Source: Pseudomonadota bacterium (lineage in GTDB: Bacteria; Desulfobacterota; Desulfobacteria; Desulfobacterales; ETH-SRB1). From it: 5,144 nucleotides of DNA. The notes under the pieces are model-generated. The model was not told the DNA's origin and searched no databases. It worked only from the letters and a program-made list of their open reading frames with translations. Of this stretch, positions 1 through 5,144 are shown piece by piece (within the stretch, counting starts at the first letter, position 1; the number at the start of each line of letters is the position of its first letter). Location: NCBI GenBank assembly GCA_018897415.1, contig JAHIKR010000035.1, positions 1-5,144 on the forward strand, written 5' to 3'. The position numbers and the translations under genes were made by a program.

Positions 1-1088
1 CCGGCGGCATTGCTCATGACTTTAACAACCTTCTTATGGGTATCCAGGGGAATATTTCCTTAATGCAAATGGATATTGACTCCAAGCATCCCTTTTATGA
101 AAGATTGGATAATATTGAAAAACAGATTGTTAGAGCTGCCAGTCTAACTTCCCACCTGCTTGGATATGTGAGGGAAGGTAGATATGAGGTAAGACCCATT
201 GACCTTAACCAGTTAATAGGGGAAATTTCAAGCACTTTTGCTCGAACCAGAAAGGAAATTTCGATTCATAAAAAACTCGCTAAAAACTTATCAGCAATAG
301 AGGTGGATCCTGGACAGATTGAGCAGGTTTTGCTTAATCTTTTTATGAATGCTGCAGATGCAATGTCTGATAGAGGAGATCTTATTATAGAAACTACAAA
401 TGTAACAAGCGGAGATATGAAGGAAAAGTTATATGATCCAAAGTCCGGCAAATACGTTAAGCTGAGTGTCACAGACACGGGCATTGGTATGGACAAAAAA
501 ACAGCTGAACGCATATTTGAACCTTTTTTTACGACCAAAGAGTCGGGGCAAGGTACTGGGCTTGGTCTGTCCTCTTCCTACGGTATCATAAAAGGTTATG
601 GTGGATATATTGATGTTGAATCTAAGAAAGGAAAAGGGGCAACTTTCAGGATTTATATTCCTGCATCTGAAAAAGAGGTGCGGAAAGTCGATATAGCTTC
701 TGAAGAAATCATTAAAGGCACTGGCACCGTCCTGCTGGTAGATGATGAAAAAGTTGTTCTTGAAGTAGGTCAGGAATTGTTGGAAGCAATGGGTTACAGA
801 GCACTAACAGCCAGTGGTGGAAAGGAAGCTGTTGAAGTTTTCAGGAAAAATCGGGATGAGATCGACATGGTATTATTGGACATGATTATGCCTACTATGG
901 GGGGAGGAGAGGTTTTTGACATCATAAAGGAGATCAATCCGAAAGTAAAGGTTCTCCTTTCAAGCGGATACAGTATAGACGGCCGGGCGAATGAGATATT
1001 GAGCCGTGGCTGTGATGGCTTCATACAGAAACCATTTGGTGTGAGGGAACTGTCCATGAAAATAAAAGAGATCCTCAGTAAGGAATAG
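1..1088 (+). CDS. Hybrid sensor histidine kinase with C-terminal receiver domain (5' end outside window)
   Basis: This is the C-terminal part of a two-component hybrid kinase. The frame is open from the left edge: codons from position 3 read GGIAHDFNNLLMGIQGN, the H-box of the HisKA dimerisation domain, with the phosphorylated His at 15-17. The ATG at 36 is therefore internal, and the true start and any sensor domains lie upstream. Numbering residues from that Met, the HATPase domain shows the N box (N101, N105 in LLNLFMNAADAM), the G1 box DTGIG (147-151), the F box FEPFF (161-165) and the G2 box GQGTGLGL (171-178). A linker leads to a receiver domain (about 230-348) with the acid pair D236/D237, phospho-acceptor D282 (codon 879-881, VLLDMIMP), S310 and K332 (QKPF). 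All catalytic residues are present, so it should autophosphorylate and pass phosphate to its own Asp. The stimulus and any downstream regulator cannot be told from this fragment. No clear terminator follows; the inverted-repeat element starts 21 nt after the stop. Confidence 0.96.
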   Translation, partial: GGIAHDFNNLLMGIQGNISLMQMDIDSKHPFYERLDNIEKQIVRAASLTSHLLGYVREGRYEVRPIDLNQLIGEISSTFARTRKEISIHKKLAKNLSAIEVDPGQIEQVLLNLFMNAADAMSDRGDLIIETTNVTSGDMKEKLYDPKSGKYVKLSVTDTGIGMDKKTAERIFEPFFTTKESGQGTGLGLSSSYGIIKGYGGYIDVESKKGKGATFRIYIPASEKEVRKVDIASEEIIKGTGTVLLVDDEKVVLEVGQELLEAMGYRALTASGGKEAVEVFRKNRDEIDMVLLDMIMPTMGGGEVFDIIKEINPKVKVLLSSGYSIDGRANEILSRGCDGFIQKPFGVRELSMKIKEILSKE

Positions 1089-1109
1089 GGTTTATAGCTG
1101 TTGGCGTTG

Positions 1110-1192
1110 TAATTACTCAAGTTTCGCACCCCTCTATGCAACAAAAGCTTTAAAGGGCAGGGTATTAGATAGTTTTTTTAAAAAGCAAAATA
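1110..1192. repeat. Left arm of the nested inverted repeat
   Basis: This arm consists of an outer segment (1110-1131), a 24-nt non-matching spacer and an inner segment (1156-1192) that contains a T7A5 tract. Both segments are exact reverse complements of the right arm. Read on the minus strand, the outer segment encodes the peptide GVRNLSN, the same VRNLSN string that the right end gives on the plus strand. Confidence 0.9.
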
Positions 1193-1339
1193 ATATGATT
1201 GATATTCTAAACCACTATACCTTGGAATTTGACCGGGACAGGCACATAGAAGGTTTTTCACCAGGGATAAAATGCCGTGCATGTCTCGCTCCTTACAAAC
1301 TGAGTGGGTATGGTGCCGTTGCCAAAGCCACAGCGAACA

Positions 1340-1421
1340 TATTTTGCTTTTTAAAAAAACTATCTAATACCCTGCCATGGAAGGTTCATAGGAATCAGTG
1401 GGTGCGAAACTTGAGTAATTA
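1340..1421. repeat. Right arm of the nested inverted repeat
   Basis: The inner segment 1340-1376 and outer segment 1400-1421 match the left arm exactly in inverted orientation; the 23-nt spacer between them (1377-1399) does not match its counterpart. In a transcript crossing the whole element, the two arms could form a stem of 37 plus 22 base pairs with an internal loop. Its outer end would lie just before the AAGGAGG of the following gene. Confidence 0.9.
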
Positions 1422-1424
1422 AAT

Positions 1425-1431
1425 AAGGAGG
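1425..1431 (+). promoter_or_regulatory. Ribosome binding site of the PP-loop ATPase gene
   Basis: AAGGAGG lies 7 nt before a GTG codon at 1439 and supports this non-ATG start. Only 3 nt separate it from the outer inverted repeat of the upstream element, so folding of that element could affect access to this site. Confidence 0.85.
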
Positions 1432-1438
1432 AAAAATA

Positions 1439-2404
1439 GTGCCTATCGTTGAAATAACAGCAAATGAACTGGATGTTGAAAAGTTTATTAAAGATAAGAC
1501 AACAGAGATATCTGAAGCCGCGGGGGATGATACGGCTATTAATGCTCTGTCAGGCGGCGTTGATTCTTCAACTGTTACACTGCTTGGACATAAGGCTCTG
1601 GGTGAAAAACTGAAAACTTATTTTATAGATAATGGTTTGATGAGAAAGGATGAGCCGCAAGAAGTAGTTTCTATTTTTAGCAAAATGGGCGTTAATGTAG
1701 AAATAATTGATGCAAGGAAAGAATTTTTCGCAGCATTGAAAGACATAGATGATCCGGAGAAAAAAAGAGAAGCCATAACCCAGACCTTTTATAAAAAAGT
1801 TTTTGGAAGACTTGTTAAAGAAAGCGGAGCAAGGCATCTTCTTCAGGGGACTATATTAACTGATGTTGATGAAACAGTTGCAGGTATCAAGAGGCAGCAT
1901 AATGTCTTTGAACAATTGGGCATTGATCCTCAGGAAACATTCGGATACAAAATAATTGAGCCATTATTACAACTTCGTAAAGATGGTGTAAGAAAAGTTG
2001 CGGAAGGCCTCGGACTGCCTGAAGTAATTTTTAACAGACCACCTTTTCCAGGGCCTGCGCTTGCTGCAAGAGTTATTGGCGCTGTTACGCCTGAAGATGT
2101 TGAGCTTGTCCGACAGGCGACTGTTATTATGGAAGAGGTGCTTGGAAGTGTGAACTCATTTCAGAATATGGCTATTTTACACAAGGATCGAGTGACTGGT
2201 ATGCGAAATAATATGAGGGAATTCGGCAGACAGATTGAAATAAGAAGCTGGGAAAGCACTGATGCGCGCACCGCGACACCAATGAGAGTTGATTATGAAA
2301 CCCTGTTTTATCTTGCTGACCGCATTACAAAAGAAGTCCAGGGTGTTGTTAGCGTAACTTATCATATTGCCAAGAAGCCGCCTTCAACCATGGAGGCTGT
2401 GTAG
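1439..2404 (+). CDS. Stand-alone GMP-synthase-like PP-loop ATPase (GuaA ATPase and dimerisation domains, no glutaminase)
   Basis: The 321-residue product resembles the C-terminal two thirds of GMP synthase, the part that adenylates XMP with ATP and aminates it to GMP. Visible signs are the PP-loop LSGGVDSS (37-44), YFIDNGLMRKDE (61-72), LLQGTILTDVDET (134-146), the HNV motif (154-156), PFPGPALAARVIG (202-214) and the C-terminal KKPPSTME (312-319), which corresponds to KPPxTIEWE in GuaA. The length fits the separate ATPase subunit found in archaea (GuaAB) rather than the roughly 525-residue bacterial fusion. The GATase domain is absent, and no GATase gene is seen nearby. It differs from classical GuaA: RHPFPGPG is NRPPFPGPA, the VMGDGR stretch is not found, and the end reads MEAV instead of IEWE. 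It may be the ATPase subunit of a split GMP synthase or a paralogue adenylating another substrate. Start: GTG at 1439, with AAGGAGG 7 nt upstream. The next gene follows after 43 nt. Confidence 0.85.
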   Translation: MPIVEITANELDVEKFIKDKTTEISEAAGDDTAINALSGGVDSSTVTLLGHKALGEKLKTYFIDNGLMRKDEPQEVVSIFSKMGVNVEIIDARKEFFAALKDIDDPEKKREAITQTFYKKVFGRLVKESGARHLLQGTILTDVDETVAGIKRQHNVFEQLGIDPQETFGYKIIEPLLQLRKDGVRKVAEGLGLPEVIFNRPPFPGPALAARVIGAVTPEDVELVRQATVIMEEVLGSVNSFQNMAILHKDRVTGMRNNMREFGRQIEIRSWESTDARTATPMRVDYETLFYLADRITKEVQGVVSVTYHIAKKPPSTMEAV

Positions 2405-2407
2405 TTT

Positions 2408-2431
2408 GTGAACCGTGAACCGTGAACGGTT
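2408..2431 (+). repeat. GTGAACC heptamer tandem repeat with small inverted repeat
   Basis: Two exact GTGAACC copies (2408-2414, 2415-2421) are followed by GTGAACG (2422-2428) and GTT. The last part is also an inverted repeat: AACCGT (2418-2423) and ACGGTT (2426-2431) around GA. It fills most of the gap between the ATPase stop and the next Shine-Dalgarno sequence. It also opens a false upstream GTG start at 2415. Confidence 0.85.
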
Positions 2432-2436
2432 ACAAC

Positions 2437-2442
2437 AGGAGG
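2437..2442 (+). promoter_or_regulatory. Ribosome binding site fixing the start of the exported DUF4384-like protein
   Basis: AGGAGG lies 5 nt before ATG 2448. The in-frame GTG at 2415 sits inside the heptamer repeat, has no such site, and would put 11 polar residues before the signal peptide. ATG 2448 is therefore the better start. Confidence 0.85.
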
Positions 2443-2447
2443 TTATT

Positions 2448-3404
2448 ATGGGAAATTATAAATCAGCCTTAATTAATAATCTGATCTGGCTGGTATTTTT
2501 GACATTAAATTTTATGTTTATTATTCCCCAGACAGCCAGCAGCCAGAATGAACAACCTGTCCAGATAACCCCTGACAAGGAAAAGCGTTCCTGTATTCAG
2601 GCTGTTGACGGCTATGCTTATCTTTCGGAAGATATGACGCTTAGCGAGATACGAAAGGCAGCCTTTGCCAACGCCAAAAGACAGGCAGTTGAAATGTCTA
2701 AGACATATATAAGGTCAAAGACAAAGGTGGAAGATTTTGTTTTAAAATCAGATGAGATAACAGCTACTGCGGAGGGGGCTGTAACTATTCTGGAGCAGAA
2801 AGACCATGGAGTGGTAGATAATACTCGGTATCATGTCTGGATAAAGGCAGAGGTTGAATATGTACTCAAACCTAAAATCCATCAAGCGGATAAAGGAATT
2901 GAGAGAGATGAAAATGCTCCACTGACAGTTAAGGTGTGGACATCCAAAAAACATTACAGGGATGGAGAAAATATAGAGATTTATATCCAGGGCAACAAAG
3001 ATTTTTATGCCAGGATTGTTGATATAATGTCTGGCGGAGATATTATACAGCTTTTGCCAAATGAATTTCGTGCCGACGATTTTTTTCAGGCAGGAAAAGT
3101 ATACAAGATTCCGGATAAGGGCGATCTTTTTGATCTGGAAGTTACAGCTCCATATGGTGAAGATCAAATTGTTGTCTATGCGAGTGAAGTTCCACTTGGC
3201 GGCGTTGAAATGGAGCGGATCGGCCAAGGATTAGGCAGATACAGGGGAAGCCGGAAGGCACTGGCAACGATGACACGAGGAGTATCGGTTGTCTCAGCTT
3301 TTGAAGACTCTTCTCCAGAAACTATTCCCATGTTGACGGATAGACCGAATGCTTCAGCGGCTGAATTTTATGAGGCCACCTGGACTTTGACAACAGACAG
3401 GTAG
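2448..3404 (+). CDS. Exported protein with LPP20/FlgT-N-like region and DUF4384-like domain
   Basis: The product has 318 residues. It begins with a Sec-type signal peptide: a short Lys-containing start, a hydrophobic stretch at about 12-27 (LIWLVFLTLNFMFIIP) and a likely cut after TASS (29-32). No lipobox Cys is present, so a soluble periplasmic protein is expected. Residues about 50-140 (AVDGYAYL, then Ala-rich helices with repeated AxxxA spacing, then YHVWIKAEVEYVL) resemble the LPP20/FlgT N-terminal fold. Residues about 158-250 (LTVKVWTSKKHYRDGENIEIYIQGNKDFYARIV..., split here: key points are Y170, G173 and the QLLPN motif at 201-205) resemble DUF4384, found in surface and periplasmic proteins, some next to Ser/Thr kinase domains. 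No catalytic motif is evident; a binding or envelope-assembly role is only a guess. The gene follows the PP-loop ATPase by 43 nt in the same direction and converges on carB. Domain calls come from pattern recognition alone. Confidence 0.75.
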   Translation: MGNYKSALINNLIWLVFLTLNFMFIIPQTASSQNEQPVQITPDKEKRSCIQAVDGYAYLSEDMTLSEIRKAAFANAKRQAVEMSKTYIRSKTKVEDFVLKSDEITATAEGAVTILEQKDHGVVDNTRYHVWIKAEVEYVLKPKIHQADKGIERDENAPLTVKVWTSKKHYRDGENIEIYIQGNKDFYARIVDIMSGGDIIQLLPNEFRADDFFQAGKVYKIPDKGDLFDLEVTAPYGEDQIVVYASEVPLGGVEMERIGQGLGRYRGSRKALATMTRGVSVVSAFEDSSPETIPMLTDRPNASAAEFYEATWTLTTDR

Positions 3405-3466
3405 AGATAAGGGCATGGCGCCATAAGCGCTAACTTGTTTTTGCCCAGGAGGGACTGGGAAAAAAT

Positions 3467-3494
3467 GAACATCGAACATCGAACATCCAACATC
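3467..3494 (+). repeat. GAACATC heptamer tandem repeat (four copies)
   Basis: Three exact GAACATC copies (3467-3473, 3474-3480, 3481-3487) are followed by CAACATC (3488-3494) and a decayed GAATTTT. The period is exactly 7 nt, as in the GTGAACC array before the upstream gene. Part of this block (3474-3497) is the reverse complement of 3626-3649 at 20 of 24 positions. Confidence 0.9.
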
Positions 3495-3530
3495 GAATTT
3501 TGAATAAGGTATTCTGCCAATTTATAAACT

Positions 3531-3615
3531 GGCGGAGCGACCCGCCCGCCTCGCCTGAGCGAGACAACAAAAGGACGAAGAGCATTGAGTACGGCTCGCG
3601 ATGGCGGGCAGGAGC
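3531..3615. repeat. GC-rich core with small inverted repeats
   Basis: The core is clearly richer in G and C than the genes around it. It contains GCCCGCC (3544-3550), complementary to GGCGGGC (3603-3609), and a perfect small hairpin CTCGC-CTGA-GCGAG (3550-3563). It sits between the inverted heptamer blocks, so the whole 3467-3692 region looks like one composite repeat unit with a foldable centre. No coding or known RNA identity was recognised. Confidence 0.55.
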
Positions 3616-3625
3616 GATTTCATCA

Positions 3626-3692
3626 TTCGATGTTCAACGTTCGATGTTCTATGTTGGACGTTCATCTTTTAATATGTTGGACGTTCATCTTT
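3626..3692 (-). repeat. Inverted heptamer block and 20-nt direct repeat
   Basis: The plus strand shows GATGTTC (3629-3635), AACGTTC, GATGTTC (3643-3649), TATGTTG and GACGTTC in 7-nt register, the inverted form of the GAACATC array. A 20-nt segment at 3650-3669 recurs exactly at 3673-3692 with a period of 23 nt. The block ends 40 nt from the carB stop and would be transcribed in the carB 3' region unless termination comes first. Confidence 0.85.
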
Positions 3693-3732
3693 CAAAACGA
3701 CTCCGTATAGCATAAATGCAACCCATGAACAC

Positions 3733-5144
3733 TTATAAAATTTCTTCATGATATTTTTGTAATGACTTGACTTTAGACTGTCCTTTTCTTCGAGCAGCAA
3801 TTCCCTTTGCAGCAGCAAGAGCGGCGGCTATTGTAGTAATATTCAGGATTTTATAATTAATAGCTGCTTTACGGATATAGGAACTGTCTGTCTTGCTCTT
3901 TTTCCCGCTAGGTGTATTTATTACCAGATGAATTTCTCCGTTTTTAATTGCATCAACAAGATTAGGCCTTCCGTATCCAAGTTTAGAAATAGGCGTTGAA
4001 TTTATGTTGTGTTCTGTAAAAAATTGATGCGTGCCTTTTGTTGCCAGTATCTTAAACCCAAGGTCCCTGAAAACTCTTGCAGCTTCCAGCGAACCTGGCT
4101 TATCTTTTTCAGCAATAGTAAAAAGAACTGTTCCTTCAATTGGAAGCGATGACTGAGTTGCTTCCTGGGATTTGAAGAAAGCCAGGCCAAAAGAATCCGC
4201 CAGCCCCAGAACTTCTCCTGTTGATCGCATCTCAGGGCCGAGAAGAGGGTCCACTTCTGGGAACATGTTAAACGGAAAAACCGCTTCTTTTACTCCGAAA
4301 TGCTTGATTAGTTTTCGCTTAAGACCAAGACTTGAGATTGTTTTGCCCAGCATTATCTGAGTGGCAAGCCTTGCCATGGAGATGTTACAGACTTTTGATA
4401 CTATTGGCACGGTACGTGATGCTCTTGGGTTTGCTTCCAAAATGTAAACAGTGTCATTGGCTATGGCATACTGGATATTCATAAGCCCGATGACATTTAA
4501 CTCAATAGCGATTTTGCGTGTATATTCACAGATAGTATCAATGTGTTTGGGAGGAATACTGACAGGCGGAATTACGCAGGCGGAGTCACCTGAATGTACA
4601 CCCGCGAGCTCAATGTGTTCTATAACAGCTGGAACAAATGCATCAGTTCCGTCTGAGATCGCGTCTGCTTCAGCTTCAATTGCGTTTTCAAGAAACTTGT
4701 CAATTAAAATAGGTCGTTCTGGGGAAATATCTACGGCTACCGCCATATAATGTTTGAGCATTTCTTCGTCATGGATAACTTCCATCCCGCGTCCGCCCAG
4801 AACATAAGAAGGGCGGACCATGAGAGGATAACCGATATTTTTTGCTATATCCAAAGCTTCTTCAAATGAATGCGCCATTCCGGATTTTGGATGAGGAATT
4901 CCCATCTTTTCCATTATCTTGTAGAAGCGGTCACGGTCTTCCGCGAGATCTATGGCTTCAGGAGATGTGCCGAGTATCTTGATGCCGGCTTCGGCCAGAT
5001 CGGTTGCAATGTTCAGCGGTGTTTGCCCTCCATACTGTACAATTACTCCTTCAGGCTTTTCTTTTTGGTAAATACTTAATACGTCTTCTACTGTAAGAGG
5101 TTCAAAATATAGTTTGTCCGAAGTGTCGTAGTCAGTGGAGACAG
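3733..5144 (-). CDS. carB: Carbamoyl-phosphate synthase large subunit, C-terminal part (5' end outside window)
   Basis: CarB makes carbamoyl phosphate from ammonia (supplied by the CarA glutaminase), bicarbonate and two ATP, for pyrimidine and arginine synthesis in the cytoplasm. The frame is open to the right edge, and the ATG at 4914 is internal. The 469 residues visible match in extent the last ~470 of the ~1,073-residue E. coli protein. Counting from the first full codon, STDYDTSD (2-9) and VIVQYGGQTPL (33-43) open the second synthetase half. Its ATP-grasp has RPSYVLGGRGM (110-120), the HSGDS motif (183-187) and LEANPRASRTVP (235-246), followed by GPEMRSTGEV (302-311). From about 334 comes the MGS-like allosteric domain with ATKGTH (367-372), the region that binds UMP in E. 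coli, and INTPSGK (408-414). No frameshift or lost motif is seen. It converges on the DUF4384-like gene; carA is not in the window. Confidence 0.98.
   Translation of the reverse strand, partial: VSTDYDTSDKLYFEPLTVEDVLSIYQKEKPEGVIVQYGGQTPLNIATDLAEAGIKILGTSPEAIDLAEDRDRFYKIMEKMGIPHPKSGMAHSFEEALDIAKNIGYPLMVRPSYVLGGRGMEVIHDEEMLKHYMAVAVDISPERPILIDKFLENAIEAEADAISDGTDAFVPAVIEHIELAGVHSGDSACVIPPVSIPPKHIDTICEYTRKIAIELNVIGLMNIQYAIANDTVYILEANPRASRTVPIVSKVCNISMARLATQIMLGKTISSLGLKRKLIKHFGVKEAVFPFNMFPEVDPLLGPEMRSTGEVLGLADSFGLAFFKSQEATQSSLPIEGTVLFTIAEKDKPGSLEAARVFRDLGFKILATKGTHQFFTEHNINSTPISKLGYGRPNLVDAIKNGEIHLVINTPSGKKSKTDSSYIRKAAINYKILNITTIAAALAAAKGIAARRKGQSKVKSLQKYHEEIL

Larger units (their letters stand above)
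1110..1421. mobile_element. MITE-like non-autonomous element with nested inverted repeats
   Basis: The ends are perfect inverted repeats of 22 nt (1110-1131 with 1400-1421; core ACTCAAGTTTCGCACCC). Inside lies a second perfect 37-nt pair (1156-1192 with 1340-1376). The arms are separated by unlike spacers of 24 and 23 nt. The centre (about 1193-1339) carries no recognisable transposase. If the mobile unit ends at ACTCAAG/CTTGAGT, it is flanked by AATT on both sides (1111-1114 and 1417-1420), which would fit a 4-bp target duplication. AATT is palindromic, however, so it could equally be part of the repeat. Size, terminal repeats and lack of a coding gene fit a miniature element mobilised in trans by a transposase elsewhere; the parent family was not identified. 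It lies between the kinase stop and the ribosome binding site of the next gene. Confidence 0.75.
3405..3732. other. Gene-free convergent spacer built from repeats
   Basis: These 328 bases separate two converging genes. They hold a 10-bp palindrome ATGGCGCCAT (3415-3424), a CCCAG/CTGGG hairpin (3444-3448 with 3455-3459), GAACATC heptamers (3467-3494), a GC-rich core (about 3531-3615) and inverted heptamer-like repeats (3626-3692). No ORF here looks real. I see no hairpin followed by a T-run in either direction, so termination of the converging transcripts is not explained by a classic intrinsic terminator. Confidence 0.7.

Noticed and set aside
794..1144. Minus-strand ORF of 116 residues
   Set aside because: It overlaps the receiver domain of the kinase antisense, and its first residues come from the left inverted repeat.
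1319..1345. TTGCCA followed by TATTTT as a promoter for the PP-loop ATPase
   Set aside because: The spacing is only 15 nt and both boxes are weak, so it cannot be told from chance in AT-rich sequence.
1195..1422. 75-residue ORF inside the inverted-repeat element
   Set aside because: It has no ribosome binding site, it begins and ends in repeat sequence (ending WVRNLSN encoded by the right arm), and it shows no domain. It is best explained as a chance reading of the element.
2415..2447. Upstream GTG start for the exported protein
   Set aside because: The GTG belongs to the heptamer array and lacks a Shine-Dalgarno; ATG 2448 has AGGAGG at 5 nt and puts the signal peptide at the N-terminus.
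3438..3464. CCCAG/CTGGG hairpin with T and A runs as a terminator
   Set aside because: The T-run lies 5' of the stem on the plus strand and the A-run 3', so on neither strand does a U-tract follow the hairpin.
3467..3494. CRISPR-like array
   Set aside because: The units are 7 nt with no spacers, which is a simple tandem repeat.
3500..3715. 71-residue ORF in the spacer
   Set aside because: It reads through the GC-rich core and the inverted heptamers, has no ribosome binding site, and its sequence reflects the repeats.

Overview
The window reads as a moderately AT-leaning bacterial chromosome segment. Three features suggest a Desulfobacterota (deltaproteobacterial) host: a hybrid histidine kinase of the GGIAHDFNN type, a secreted DUF4384-like protein, and intergenic spaces full of heptameric GAACATC/GTGAACC repeats and inverted-repeat elements. 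This placement is an inference from gene style and repeat style; no marker gene settles it.

Layout: (1) Positions 1-1088, plus strand: the 3' part of a hybrid sensor kinase. It enters the window just before the phosphorylated His and ends with a receiver domain. (2) Positions 1110-1421: a roughly 312-bp MITE-like element with a perfect 22-nt outer inverted repeat and a perfect 37-nt inner inverted repeat. It ends 3 nt before the Shine-Dalgarno sequence of the next gene. (3) Positions 1439-2404, plus: a stand-alone GMP-synthase-like PP-loop ATPase with no glutaminase domain and a divergent C-terminal half. (4) Positions 2408-2431: a GTGAACC heptamer array in the short gap before the next gene. 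(5) Positions 2448-3404, plus: an exported protein with an LPP20/FlgT-N-like N-terminal region and a DUF4384-like C-terminal region. (6) Positions 3405-3732: a gene-free convergent spacer. It holds GAACATC heptamers, a GC-rich core, and a partly complementary set of GATGTTC-like heptamers ending in a 20-nt direct repeat. (7) Positions 3733-5144, minus: the C-terminal 469 residues of the carbamoyl-phosphate synthase large subunit (carB), whose 5' part lies beyond the right edge.

The PP-loop ATPase and the exported protein run in the same direction with a 43-nt gap and could share a transcript. Their products have no obvious shared pathway. carB serves pyrimidine and arginine synthesis and is transcribed towards them. 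The kinase is separated from the rest by the inserted element. I did not find a defence system, a CRISPR array or an RNA gene. The most notable items are the nested inverted-repeat element placed right against a ribosome binding site, the divergent glutaminase-less GuaA relative, and the heptamer-based composite repeat between the converging genes.
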